Positions 1 to 11,506 of a stretch of 64,000 nucleotides of DNA are shown piece after piece. Source of the stretch: Sipunculus nudus (Eukaryota > Annelida > Sipuncula > Golfingiida > Sipunculidae); assembly GCA_026874595.1 (NCBI GenBank), contig CM049310.1, positions 81,578,556 to 81,642,555 on the forward strand, in the 5' to 3' direction. A program made the translations under genes and the position numbers. Position 1 is the stretch's first letter, and each line of letters starts with the position of its first letter. The notes beneath the pieces are model-generated. The model had not been told where the DNA came from, made no database searches, and was given only the letters and a program-made list of their open reading frames with translations.

Positions 1-2770
1 CAAACTGTCAAATTATGTATGTTGTTGATCGACGGTGTTCAATAATTCTGGGTGGTGGATTGCTTTCAGTTGCAGGTATGTCTTCTTGTCCTTTTCAGGG
101 CTCCGTCTCGCGCTATAATTTAGAATTGGTCAGTTTAAATGCGGGACACGATGTCAAGGGTAATTGTTTATTTTAAAGGGACATAATCAGGCGCTAAATT
201 TAAATAACTTTCACGCAACCAGGTCAGTTTTGCATTATACAAATGTTTCCTAGCAAAACCATTACAGCACACGCTCTCATTTCTTCGTATAGTATGGCTC
301 TGTAAGCACAGTCTTACTTTAATAAGACCGCGTGACCGGAGGTCCGATTAAGAGGGGCAACACGCGGTGTTTCAGCCAGCAGAAACATGTATAACATTTT
401 TTTTGGCTCATCGATGCACACTGCCCTTTGCGCTGTGTTTATGTTGACACTTGTCACCGCGCCCAATCCACTGCCTTTAACATTTTTTTACAGGAGAAAA
501 AACGGTTTCAGGGCAATATTTTAGCAGGTACAGATTTATTTTAAAAGGGAGAAGCTATTTTTCATGTTAAGTCAGCTTGCTTTAAAGGTGATTGGGCCCC
601 TCTAAGCAGAGTGTGTGTACATACCCACAAACGAGCCCCCAGAAAAAGTAGAATTTTTTTTTTAATTCCACTTCGTGAGAGAGGGTCATTCACCCCCGTT
701 GGGCCTTTTTTTAAAAAAAAAAAGACATTAACTTTTTTCCTGGCGAAAATCCTGTAATAAAACTGGAGTATTACTAAATATTGTAGGTGGAGTAAGGCAT
801 AGTGCATGATTTGTTAAAACACTGTCAGTACCGTAAAGTTATATCTTACAAAGATATAAGTATAGCAATAAATATAAAATTATGGATTAACATACATGCT
901 AAATATACATAATTACCTTGATCGTATCTTAATAACGGATGAGATATCAGAACGGTAATGATATGTGATCCGCAGTCTAAAGACATAACTGTGCAAGAAT
1001 AACTGATATTTATCTTGAAGCAATTCTATTCATAGCAATTCTGATATTCCAGGCAATTTCCTAAGTTTTATTCACTGTTTTATCACCCGATTAGCCCTTT
1101 TCGAATTGTTTCCTGTTCGTCATAGCTTGTCTCTAATCAAGCGCGATTAGCAGAGCGGAAGAAAGGGCGTTGTCATAATGGAAGGAAACGACAGTTGAAA
1201 ACCACAATTTGTGTTCCAGTTACTGAACTTTACCCCTGACGGAAGGGGCTGAATGACCAGTAGTTATAAAAACTGTGTTAAATTTCTCTTGTTTATGGAA
1301 CAATTCCCGTAGGTTAGCCGTAAACTGTTTCCTATCTACAAACTCCATTCTCAGTCAATTCAATTTATGCGTGATAAGCTGATTCAAAATATGACACCAG
1401 TATCACGCATTCTGTCATTCAAGATTATACATAGCTTTTATGGCTAGCTATGTGCTTGCTCTAACTATCTGAGTTTGGCAGATATCGAAGCGAAACGAGA
1501 TAAGGCGCTAAATATTTACCGCGTGATTAAGATAACTTTGGCCGCTAATTGTACAAATTGTTCTCAATTAAAACCCCTTATTTCAAATTTTCTTCCTGTC
1601 TGATACAAAAAAAGGTTAAAGGTGGTAAAAAGGGAAAATACTCACTTTACAAAACACGATTTTCCGGTAAAGGTAAAGATTTCTTTGTGGGTGGACACTT
1701 TTCTGTTTGCTGTAAATCTCCGACATGGCTGAAAAGTTGAAATTTAGGCTAGTTAATCCTAGCTTACTTGATATTGCACCTGATAATTATTTTCCCCCTT
1801 GATCTTATATCCAAGGTCATATACTCTAAATCCGATTCCCCATTATCGCTCAATGCTGGCCGGGATAGGGTAGCGGGTTCTTTCAGTGATTGCTTGGTGA
1901 CTGCATATATCCAGTTGTACCTATTATTAATAAAAACCCGTCGATCTTAACTTTGCTGTTACGGGATTTTACTTTGTCAGGGGTTGTCCTTCCGTGCTTT
2001 TCTGGAAAACTGTTGCAGTATATGGTAAAAATTCGTTAGAAATCATTGCGTAGAATTCAAGGGGCCTTCACAGAGGCGACGTTTTAAGTTATGCGATTGG
2101 CATGCGTTTTCAGGAGGGTTACATGTTCAAGCGATTTCACGTGCGGTCTTAAGGAATGACTAAAAGTTATGAAACTTTTATTTTTATGCGTGTTGTTGCG
2201 TAGTGGTGTTTAGCTGGGATGGCACGGAATATTTTGGACATGTCCTAAATATTTCAAGACAACTCGTCTCTGTGCATGTTTTTACGCGTTGTGTGCGTTC
2301 TAATGGGTTTGTGCGTGTTTTTAATACGTTTTCAAGCGAATCGGTCAGATGTTGTAAGACGATTTCAGAACTCGAGCAAAACGCCGATGTGTGGGGGCCG
2401 CTCTACTTGTAAATGAATCTGTGGAAACTAGAAATTTGTATCCCAATGGATACACGCCTCTGCCTTTAACGGCAACTCTCTACGAACACATTGGACACCG
2501 TCACTCCGAGCTAGGCGCTCGAGCGTGAACTGGACAGCTGGCCGGGCCACACTGATGAGGCGTACCCTCTGACAGAGGGTCTGTGCATTCACTTATTTTT
2601 AACCCATATTCACCATTTCATTCGACGTGCATAAGTGAGCGCACATGTGTTAATATTCCTCGATGACACGCCAGAAACCGAATGCTGGATCAACACCAAG
2701 ATCTATTCGATCTTCCTTAGCCTCTTCCTGAAATGCCTTGAAAAGTTCATGAGACCCCGTTATTAAATGC
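1..2770. other. No recognisable gene or repeat
   Basis: AT-rich sequence with short homopolymers (poly-T near 652 and 705, poly-A near 714). Open frames are short, start on no convincing context and resemble no family I recognise. A small imperfect hairpin (ACCCTC/GAGGGT) lies near 2565-2582. I see no RNA gene, TIR or tandem repeat. Confidence 0.5.
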
Positions 2771-2794
2771 GTGAGTTATGTTGTTAACAAACAT

Positions 2795-2815
2795 ACAACA
2801 CACACACACACACAC
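2795..2815. repeat. (CA)n microsatellite
   Basis: About ten CA dinucleotides in a row, seen directly. No other feature is attached to it. Confidence 0.9.
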
Positions 2816-2829
2816 GGGAACGATCGTTC

Positions 2830-4975
2830 TCACTCCTGGCGTAGGCAGAAAAATCACACTGTGTGGGACTTTCAGCTCTATTTCCTGCTTTGGGGACCTG
2901 CGCCTTAGCATGGACTGGTTTATTCAGACATCTGAAGTTATCTCAAGTAATAGGAAAACAAACAAATCTTTAAATCCCAGACTGCCGTGGGGTAATCTTC
3001 ATCTAAATATTCCAAATGTTTCCCTTACGCAATAAGACGGTAATATTGCCAGATTTACCAAATAAGCAGACGGGAGAAGTATGTTTATGGTATTGTGACG
3101 TCTGGAATCAGGCCGATGCACTCATTCGGGAACAGCAAATCTCGTAGCTTATGTGTTTTAGTATGAAGATAGAGACCAATGCACCCAGATCATATATTTC
3201 TTAATCTATAATTATCATTAAATAACTATTTTTTTTTTGTTTATAGTTAGTTACAAATATATTTAAAAAGGATGACGTATTCAGCCTGTAGCGCTGTTTC
3301 TTAATATTGACTCTTGACTTTTAAGCGCATAAATATCCTCTGTTGTGTACGCGTTGGGAAAACGATATTCGACACGAATACCGTATACCGTATTCATAAT
3401 TAAGGTACAGATATCCCCTCCCTAAGTGGTTTTATCGATGCGCCTCGATACATGACTTAATCGTTTTCCCAATACCGAATTAATCATACGGTAATTCTTG
3501 TTCACACCGAACCAATGAAAAAAAAGCGTAATCAGTATCATATTAATCGATTTACTTCTCCTGTTCGCAGTTATAGCCCATGCGCGTACATATTCTGCTA
3601 TTGGGTATGCGGACACGATATTCGTGTATACACTGCGTTGATGTGATTACTGATTTTAGAAATCGGTGTCGAAAGTACCTCCCGACATGGTATCACCCAT
3701 CAAAATGAAGTGATTCGAGTGTGGTGTGAATAGAATTCGGATTTGGACGCAGCGGTACGGTATTCAGTGAATACGGGCGCAGTGTGAACTGAGAGTTAGC
3801 GCCTGTATACCGCCTGGATATTGAGCTAATATTGAGCTAATTAGTGACTTCCTTTCTTTCAGCTGCCGCAAACATTTTTAAGGTTTTTTTTAGGCCTGAA
3901 CACTTGCCCTTTCCAGACCTTTATATAGGTTTCGTCTGTCTGGGTTGGGACACCTTATTTTTCTATATCTTAGATCCGCCCCAGAGCCTCCTTTCGACTT
4001 GTGATCCATTTATTACCAAAGAGTGGATAATATAAACAAAAACGTAACCCATTATACTCAGTATAAAAGCATATGCCATGGGACAGCTTTGAGGCATGTT
4101 TATATGTTTGTTTAGTTGAGAATAGACGTTTAGATCAAGGGCAACTGGAAATTAATTTCTCTCAGGTAATAACAAGACCCAAAGACACGTGTGTGTTTTT
4201 GTTTAATTTTCACGTTTTCAGATAAAAAAAAATGCACGGAAAAGGTCCTATAGACTCAGGCGTTTGGTCACGTTCTGTTACTTTCCATCAAAAGGTCTAT
4301 ACAGCTTGTATATAAATCGTTCATACAGTGTATGCGATTATGTCTAAATTCTGGTTTCTGTCATATACTGGAGATCCAGCGCAACCAGAAAATTGCATAA
4401 GAACGAAAAAAAAAAAAAATGAATATTTGAAATTGATGGTTTTGCACTCCAGTGTGAGAATTAAGTAGGTCCACCAAAACACAATTTTAAGCAAAATATG
4501 AATATATAAATAAACCCATCAAGTATCAAGCTTCACGTCAATAATAATTGTTGACAAATAGGGCTACTCTTTATGTGACCTGTTCTTTTACACTGAAGTC
4601 CCACTCACTGGGTTAAGGGATGCGCTGGCTACATTGAGAAATTATTTTTATTTTTTTTCACTAAATTATTGAACCACATGAATTCCCGCAGTCATTTAGT
4701 AGACTGATGTCTCAGGAATTCCTCAGTGAAGCTTTAAAGTCCTTTGAATTCCAATTTTTTTCCAACTTTGACCTCCGCACGTTTTATTATTGATTCAGCA
4801 TGTGATTGAATATATAAGAGAATTAATTAGGTTTAAGATATATAAACTTTTTTCTGAATATTTGAAAACATACTGCGAAACCAAAAGTTCATTGTATATG
4901 TCATTTATAGTGACAATGATTTTATATCATGCTTTTGATTCACATTTGACAGATAGGCAGTAGTATATGTTTATT
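2830..4975. other. Unique-looking AT-rich DNA
   Basis: No gene recognised. The block 3360-3790 repeatedly uses short inverted words such as GAATACGGT and ACCGTATTC, giving several weak hairpins around 3375-3395 and 3760-3775. A 13-base poly-A is near 4408. The rest shows nothing I can classify. Confidence 0.45.
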
Positions 4976-4978
4976 TCA

Positions 4979-5220
4979 CCTTATGAGGCAACATTCCTGA
5001 CAAATCCATTTAAATAAAGTAGTGTAATGTTCTTTCTGATGATATATGTATTTTTGAAATTCACATAAATTTTCATATGCAATTTTAACAATTTTGGAAA
5101 TTCTTAAATGGTTCATAATTTTAAGCGACTTATAACAGCACACCACTTTTTAGTGATCTCATATCAAACAGCATTACAAAATCTCAAACCTTTTTTTCTT
5201 CCTCTAGCATGTTCCTTTCA
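4979..5220 (-). mobile_element. Family B MITE-like copy B1, reverse orientation
   Basis: Read on the minus strand this matches the second half of the family B copy at 41790-42203, including the shared core around AAAAGTGGTTTGCTG and a degraded 3' end (TTTGTCAGGAATG near 4990-5002). No coding capacity. It faces copy B2 across a spacer of about 60 bp. Identity is moderate, so this is an old insertion. Confidence 0.6.
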
Positions 5221-5282
5221 AGTTCAAATATTAAATTTTAAAATCTTTATCGAATTGAATTTAAAATAGTATCGTATAGTTT

Positions 5283-5545
5283 TATATTATTATTAGCCCA
5301 TTAAAAAGTCGTTTGCTGTTACTGGTTGCTTAAAGTTCTGTACCGTTTACAAATTTAAATTTAAAAAATGTTAAATTTTCATATGAAGATAAATTTGACT
5401 TTCATAAATACATATAATTAGAAAGAGCACTGTACCAGGTTTAAAACGATATATACGTTGTGGGACTAATAGGCATTTGAAACAGCTTTTGCGTTGATTT
5501 TAAATATACGGGATTTTGCTATATTTTTGCCTTGTCATTTTTTTT
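5283..5545 (+). mobile_element. Family B MITE-like copy B2
   Basis: Aligns by eye to B4 (37210-37490) and B5 (41950-42200): the same ordered blocks of a TTAGCCCA start, the GTTTGCTGTTACTGG core, the GTACC-ATTTAAA block and a TIR-like tail near 5528-5540, followed by an 18-base poly-T. The upstream half of the family is missing. It forms an inverted pair with B1. Confidence 0.6.
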
Positions 5546-5559
5546 TTTTTTTTTTTTTG

Positions 5560-6180
5560 GTGGATACCATAGCTAAGTTTTATTTTAGGGAGAAAGTGTT
5601 AAATCGATAGGGTAGATAACCACAGCATCTCTGCTGGGATGCATTTGACCCTCACCGCTGCCGCTGAGCTGCATCCAAAATTTCTAGAACAATCAGTGTG
5701 ATTTTTTTTTATAATTTAAGTAACCTAAATTGGTGCCTACGTGGCATGATGCATTTGATGAAATTGGCTTTATATGGTATTTGTACCATAGCCTGGTCGG
5801 AGTTGGGTTGGCGAGCGGATATTAAGTTTGTATTTTCAACTGTATAGGTGCCTCTAGAGACACCATGACAGAGTGCTTCATGATATAAGAATGTTTCTGG
5901 TACATTACCTTCACAACAGAGTCGTACATTTAAACTCTAGGTTTTCCTTCTTACTGTCGTCCTGCGTACGGGTAACTCCCTTTCATTTCCTTCATAGTGG
6001 AAAACACGTTCTTGATTAACTGGCTTGCCTTTCTATATTTTTCCTATCCATACATGGTAAGATGAAATGCGGAGATAAGGCTTTCAAATCAGGAAGCACC
6101 GGCAAGTTTATTGAAACGTAGGCGGACTGAGAGAAACAGTGTTAGCTAAATCATGCATTTATACAGTACTTGCATATTAC
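5560..6180. other. No recognisable feature
   Basis: AT-rich sequence with scattered short ORFs and no identifiable protein, RNA or repeat. Confidence 0.4.
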
Positions 6181-6181
6181 C

Positions 6182-6213
6182 TCCCCCCCCCCCCCTTTTT
6201 TTTTTTTTTTTTT
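6182..6213. repeat. Poly-C followed by poly-T
   Basis: About 13 C then about 18 T, seen directly. This type of junction recurs in the window as poly-C or poly-G tracts (23120, 30968, 31936, 37791, 48964, 53690, 56780, 56837, 58082). Confidence 0.85.
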
Positions 6214-6252
6214 GCTTTTGGATAGGTTCGGAGTGGGGATTCACATATTCCG

Positions 6253-6540
6253 ATGTGTCCGACCGATTGTTTTCCGGTCGGTAGATCGATAGATGTGAGG
6301 GTGTTGCAGGCCGGATTTGGAAAAATCTTAGACAATGTCAGGATTTTACTGCCGATTTTTATCCGGCCGGAAAATTCGGTAGATCTGAAGACGAACCCGA
6401 CAAAAAATGGGCTGAGTTACAACCTACCCATTCTTTCTTTCATTCCTGACCCCAATAACAATCCTGTAGACGAAACCAGAGGTGATATGCACGTAAAATC
6501 GGTAGGCATGCGGACACTCGCCCGCCGGCGAGACTTGTAG
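6253..6540 (+). other. Inverted-repeat-rich block with 95-aa open frame
   Basis: Contains CCGACCG/CGGTCGG (6259-6281) and GGCCGGAT/ATCCGGCC (about 6310 and 6360), so the block could form nested hairpins. One forward frame stays open for 95 codons, but its product has no motif I recognise and its first codon has no supporting context. More likely a decayed palindromic repeat than a gene. Confidence 0.3.
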
Positions 6541-6603
6541 ATTTTTCCAGACCTGATTTTTTTATTGAAAAAAAAGATAATATAACAATAATAATTTATA
6601 TTT

Positions 6604-6644
6604 TAATAATAATAATTATTATTATTATCATTATTATTATTATA

Positions 6645-6704
<60 letters not shown>
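6604..6704. repeat. (TTA)n microsatellite
   Basis: About 100 bp of TTA/AAT trinucleotides with a few interruptions. Such tails can mark the 3' end of a LINE or SINE, but no recognisable element body adjoins it. Confidence 0.9.
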
Positions 6705-6706
<2 letters not shown>

Positions 6707-6971
6707 AAATAACATTACAAAAAGTACTAATCATTAACCCTGTAAAAATTAATAACGACCAAGGGGGTACGTTACTTTTTTCGAGCCCTGGAGCTCACCT
6801 CATTTAATGTATTGGTAAATTTCATACAATGGGATTTCCGCTTTAAACGGGCGTGATTTGTTGCTGCCGTCGGCGAGAACCCAGAAACACAAAAAACCAA
6901 AGCTGTTTGTGATAAAAGGCATACATCACGGTCACAAGATTCCAGTCAAAACAACTTAGGTGAATTTATCT

Positions 6972-7415
6972 TTAAGGAAGCATCCCTGGCGAAAAACCCT
7001 AATTTTTAAATCAATCCAAAAGTTGTTTCAAATGCGTCTTAGCCCCTTAAAGTATTAAGTTGAATCTCTCCTAGTGCATTGGCACCCCCATGAAGTGGGC
7101 ACCTCCAAATAGTGGGCAGTTTTTGATAGTCTGATTGTATATCCTCCTTATTATTTATCATGTGGTCATGGCCTCCGTATAGTGGGCACCTCTATAAAGT
7201 GGGCAGTTTGGCCCAGTTCATAGAGTGCCCACAATATAGAGGTTTCAGCGTATATCATTTACAGTATCAGTGGTACATACCTCTTTCTGTTAGTATAAGC
7301 ATTTATAACATTTTCATTCATCTTCACATGAAATTTTGAAATACGATAGTGAGCAACCAATTACAGCAAACCACTTTTCAGTGGGCTAATATCAAAATAT
7401 TTGACAATCTCGAGC
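6972..7415 (-). mobile_element. Family B MITE-like copy B3, split by a second MITE
   Basis: On the minus strand the right part (7255-7415) carries the family core (GGTTTGCTG context at 7355-7380) and the left part (6972-7070) carries the family's terminal inverted repeat, TTAAGGAAGCATCCCTGG on the plus strand. This compares with TTAAGGTAACATCCCTGG at 41790. The two parts are separated by the pogo-like MITE at 7074-7250, so the copy predates that insertion. The far end is missing. Confidence 0.65.
7074..7250. mobile_element. 177-bp pogo/Tigger-like MITE with TA target duplication
   Basis: Bounded by TA at 7072-7073 and TA at 7251-7252. Both ends consist of repeated AGTGGGCA-type words in inverted orientation, and the right end read inward is CGCTGAAACCTCTATATTG. 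That resembles the CAGTGAAACCTCTAT-type ends of pogo/Tigger elements (Tc1/mariner superfamily), which duplicate TA. It sits inside family B copy B3, which continues on both sides, supporting the boundaries. No coding capacity. Related copies: 21695-21765 and about 54750-54924. Confidence 0.65.
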
Positions 7416-7429
7416 CGTGTTTTGGTTTC

Positions 7430-8465
7430 ATACCCGGGGAGGAGAATAGACTGCTATAAAGACCTCTGCTGATTGCGAGACCAGTTTCTGTGCCCTGGAG
7501 TGTAATTCATGGCGTACTGTCTTATACGCAGCACGGCAGGCGGCTAATTAGCATCAAGTTGCCGGGAAATGAAGGTCTTTGATCAGAAAGTCGCCGTAAT
7601 TACGCTCCAACTGTGACGTACTAGGAAAATGTCGTGACAGTGACAGAGCAGCTGAAATTAGACCAAACATTAATGACGGAAAACAAAACCCTGCGCGACC
7701 TCATGGCGAGTTTGTCTTCCACGAGAATTTCATTGAGACATTGGAGGATAATTTTTCTCTGAAATATCGAAAGCAGCAAGTCTGGCGTAAACCTGTATGA
7801 TAACAACTTTATCCACGTAATACAAATTCAAACTTTTTATTCAGCACCGCCGAAAATATAATATCTCTAACAACGAAAAAATTATTCACCCAAATTACAA
7901 AACCTGCCATGTGGGCCACAAGCAAAGCACGTGTTTTCTGGAGATGTGTACCCTCCGTCAGGAGGCTATGCGTTCATCCCCGTTCGTGTATGTGTGTGTG
8001 TTTGTTCATAACAGAACTAATCGATTATATCTTTAAAAAGATTAATCGGGTATACCATATCCGAAACGTTAAAACAGCCTGTCCTCAATGGAAAAAATGT
8101 GTAAGCCATGACACTGCACTTAGTACTGTAATAAGAAACCTCAGTGCAGCTGCATATACAGCACACGCCGCCAGACTACCACATATGGCAAAAGCGATGA
8201 AATTTTAGAGCTTAACTGGGACACCATTACATATTTTGTTTAAAGGATTTTATACCGTTGCGAGATACGAGAGCGTGCTGTGTGCTGATCGAGACCAAGG
8301 TCGAGACCCATTCACTGGTTTTGGGCCGTCTGTGTTCTGGCGGGGTCAGCTCACATGCGATGCAACTATCAAGCAATCCGTTGAACCGTGACATATATTT
8401 CTTAAGGTTGTCATGCATACTCTAAAAGCACATCAAGGTTTGACCAGTATAATGGCTAAGGTATT
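7430..8465. other. No recognisable gene; short open frames only
   Basis: Contains a 99-codon forward frame (7909-8208) with a cysteine-rich N-terminal part and no motif I can place, and a short reverse frame. Neither has convincing start or splice context. No repeat is identified. Confidence 0.35.
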
Positions 8466-8466
8466 T

Positions 8467-8469
<3 letters not shown>

Positions 8470-8549
<80 letters not shown>

Positions 8550-8566
8550 TTGTGTGTGTGTGTATA
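8470..8566. repeat. Compound (TA)n(TG)n microsatellite
   Basis: About 52 bp of TA followed by about 40 bp of TG with one interruption, seen directly. Confidence 0.95.
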
Positions 8567-9010
8567 GTCCAGCCTTATCTAATTAATGAAATAAAATCGC
8601 TGATAAATCATCTTTAAAAAAGCCAGACACATCACCCGTATAATACTGGTGATTTATTATGATTGTTTTCTAAATTTTATTAGAATAAGTTCTGTTCTTA
8701 TTTATGCATCGTATAATAAATGTGTGCGTGTTTTATTACTGTCACCCTACACCATATATACCATTTCCGACACCAGTGGCTGTGATTATGTGGTTAGGCT
8801 CAGGTGTACGTCAAGCCGCTGTAATTTGTTTATTTTCAGCTGCTGCTGGTATCGATGTTCATTAACGAGTCAGGAACTAATTTAGTCACGGTTACATCAT
8901 GCCGTGGTCGTGTTTCTTGTCATACTGACTGTCGTCGTTTTATTACATTACATCGGAAATGTTTTTCTCCCACCCACACATATATATGTACAAACATGCA
9001 CACATTAACA

Positions 9011-9021
9011 TTTATATATAC

Positions 9022-9108
<87 letters not shown>

Positions 9109-9127
9109 AGAGAGAGAGAGAGAGAGA
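9011..9127. repeat. Compound (TA)n(GA)n microsatellite
   Basis: TA repeats to about 9072, then GA repeats with one AACAG interruption. It makes artefactual open frames (Tyr-Ile and Arg-Glu runs) on both strands. Confidence 0.95.
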
Positions 9128-9164
9128 TGGTCCCTATAAACGTGTGCTAATACACAGAGGGGTT

Positions 9165-9260
9165 TGGAGATCCCTGGTAGCTCAGTGGCAGAGCAGACGA
9201 CCGGCATGAGTTCGATTTACATTCGGTAAAATTTCATTAATACACGTGTGTACTTCGTTT
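9165..9260 (+). mobile_element. tRNA-derived SINE head (fragment)
   Basis: A box TAGCTCAGTGG at 9178-9188 and B-box-like GTTCGATTT at 9210-9218, about 32 bp apart, closer than in a real tRNA. The B box has lost its consensus C, and no cloverleaf closes. I read this as the decayed pol III head of a tRNA-derived SINE rather than a functional tRNA gene. Confidence 0.5.
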
Positions 9261-10062
9261 TACTATTGTTTTATTCCATTATATTTGACCAGTTACCGTG
9301 ATGTTAGGGGTCTCGAACTGTCTATCGCTTTTATGATGTTACATCATGTATATAGCCCCAGTGATGTTTTACATGTTATCCCAGATTTTCAGTTAGTTTT
9401 TATAGTGTCAGAGATTTTTATGTCTGCTTTCAATTTTTTTCATGACGTTGCAAAGATCAGAACGATTGGTTCTAACTGTCGTGCTGTGCGTTTGCAAGGA
9501 TTCTAGAACCTTGTTGTAACGCCTCCTTGGAATGGAGCTAAATTGTCATGGTTCCTTCGGTAATAATGAAGTTTTGCCGCAGTTTCTAGGAACGATGGCC
9601 CATTCGTGAAGCAATTTGTTTTAAAAAACACCTAGACAATGCTTCTCTGGATCTGATATTTTTCTTCCTGTACCCTGAAGGTATTTGCCGTTTATTTTGC
9701 AAGTTCTCATGTTTTGTTCAGGTCTCCATATTGTCACGTGCAAGTTGCGACAAGTTAAAGTGTATCGCTATTTTTTTTGTTTTTGTTTTTTTACTGGTAT
9801 AAAGAAGGTAGAGTTATATATTGTCTTGCCGACGTATTGAGGCGTTAAGGTGCCCATGGCCAACAACGTTAATAATTCTTTGTTGTAGAAATTCAGGTCA
9901 TCAAATGATACTCGGTGTGTGTATTCTGTCAAACTATGACATCTATCCTGTCAATTTCAACAGGCGTCTATACATCTTACACTTTGTCGTAGGCCAGTGA
10001 GTGATTGACTGCGTATTCTTAGCTGTGAGCCATGGTAGCACACGTTTTAATTTCTTCTTTTT

Positions 10063-10065
<3 letters not shown>

Positions 10066-10141
<76 letters not shown>
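10066..10141. repeat. Compound (CT)n(TA)n microsatellite
   Basis: CT repeats then TA repeats running to the first base of the LTR at 10142. The (TA)n at 11052-11110 begins just beyond that LTR, so the LTR probably inserted into one microsatellite. Confidence 0.95.
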
Positions 10142-10145
<4 letters not shown>

Positions 10146-10498
10146 ACAGGTGCCCCTTTTTATTGTGTGCAGCGGTATTACAGATGGTTGTTTTTTGTTG
10201 TGCACGCGGATGTTCCATGTGTTGTTAGCATTTAGTTTGTGTGCCACGCATAGCTCGTGTTGTGACGGCCTCGCCTGGCCGGGTATTGCATTCTCAGTTT
10301 AATCCGTACTGGTCGTTGTCATGCTAGATTCGGGCTTTCGCGCCTGGCCGAGCCGGGTCGGGCTCACGTGTGGACCCTGGTATGTGGAGACACAGCGATG
10401 TTTTTCTAGATGATTCCTGTAACGCGTGTTTACTGTGTATTAGGTTGGGTTCTTTGGATGGTTCAAGAAATGGAAAATTCTCGGCTTGAGGTGAAAGA

Positions 10499-10507
10499 TA
10501 TATAAAG
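10499..10507 (+). promoter_or_regulatory. LTR TATA box
   Basis: TATATAAAG inside the 907-bp solo LTR, with room for a start site about 30 bp downstream and the poly(A) signal about 390 bp downstream. The position fits a retrotransposon U3/R boundary. The shorter LTR copy at 58152 has lost this part. Confidence 0.5.
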
Positions 10508-10887
10508 AGGCTGTGTTTTAGAGCCGAGAGAGAGGTGAGAGAATTTTCCAGCGGACACAGAGGTGTGTATGTCAGTTTGTGGGACCTATCCGATTATCCA
10601 GTAATTTCAGGGATTCTACTATTACTAATTCTATATAATTTAATGCTGCCTGCCTCAAGTTTACTGTCTAGATTGTTACAAGAGCTTTACATTGGACTGT
10701 TATTCTCCGAGACAATTAGTGTGAACTGTTCGTCAGGTTTACACATTTTAAAGGACATACCGCTGTGGCAGTGGTGGTATCCAGGTACTGTGAACTTTGT
10801 TTATTTTACTGTGTGATTGTATTGATTTGCTGTTATACCGTGGCATTGTATTGATTTAGTGTATAGTAATGTTAGGGTTGTTTTAAG

Positions 10888-10893
10888 AATAAA
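10888..10893 (+). terminator. LTR poly(A) signal
   Basis: AATAAA about 155 bp before the LTR end, conserved in the second LTR copy at 58608-58613 within a block of essentially identical sequence. Confidence 0.55.
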
Positions 10894-11049
10894 TTATAGT
10901 TATTTGTTAAAAAAAACACTGACTTCTTTATTCATTTCCCTAGACATTTCACACTGCCTAGTGTTACAGAATCTGATTTTTTTTATCTCCTTGACAAAAT
11001 TTATGTTCATCACGCATACGTGCTCTGTTAATATTAGGTTCCGTAACAA

Positions 11050-11051
<2 letters not shown>

Positions 11052-11110
<59 letters not shown>
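11052..11110. repeat. (TA)n microsatellite
   Basis: About 59 bp of pure TA between two LTR insertions (10142-11048 and 11111-11268). Confidence 0.95.
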
Positions 11111-11114
<4 letters not shown>

Positions 11115-11268
11115 TCGGGGTGACATAAAAGCGGACCGAAATGGTTCGTCCATGAAGCTTGCTTTACTGGGGAAGCGGTTGAAACGCCTGACTTGTGCGC
11201 CACCCACATGGGTTCGAATCCCGGATCGGGCCCGATGTTTTCCCCCTGAGAAATTTGTCTTCATAACA
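11111..11268 (+). mobile_element. Solo LTR of the miniature retrotransposon (TRIM)
   Basis: 158 bp, TGTTTCGGGG...CATAACA, homologous over its whole length to the 157-bp LTR at 59515-59671. Flanked by ATAT at 11107-11110 and ATAT at 11269-11272, consistent with the 4-bp target duplication seen at 59.5 kb, although the TA setting makes ATAT weak evidence. Carries a GGTTCGAATCCCGG B box near 11211-11224 and an A-box-like segment near 11170. No internal region remains. Confidence 0.7.
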
Positions 11269-11506
11269 ATATCTATATAATTAATACGGAGTTGGTTTTT
11301 TTTCTAGACCACGGTTTACCTGCTTCCGTTCTGATTTGACTCTCCAAATTCGGCAAACGTATCGGTGGTGTGCTCTTCTAGGACAAGTTTGTTTTATTTT
11401 GCGGAATTATGCCCTATTAAGCTGAATAATTAATAATTTTAATATTTCCCCCATTAAATGCCCCTATTTCTTTTGTGCTGCAAGGTCCTCCACGCCTGTG
11501 ACGCTT

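Larger units (their letters stand above)
10142..11048 (+). mobile_element. Solo LTR of an LTR retrotransposon (907 bp)
   Basis: Begins TGTTACAGG and ends CCGTAACA, giving the TG...CA ends and the TGTTAC/GTAACA inverted termini expected of an LTR. A TATA box (TATATAAAG, 10499-10507) and a poly(A) signal (AATAAA, 10888-10893) are in the right order for U3-R-U5. A second, shorter copy lies at 58152-58770 and is nearly identical around the poly(A) signal. No gag-pol sequence adjoins, so this is a solo LTR. The flanks are TA repeats (ATAT at the left, ATCT at the right), so a target duplication cannot be called cleanly. Superfamily unknown. Confidence 0.75.

Noticed and set aside
9165-9260. Possible tRNA gene with TAGCTCAGTGG
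   Set aside because: The A-to-B spacing is too short, the B box is degenerate and there is no acceptor stem; called a SINE fragment.
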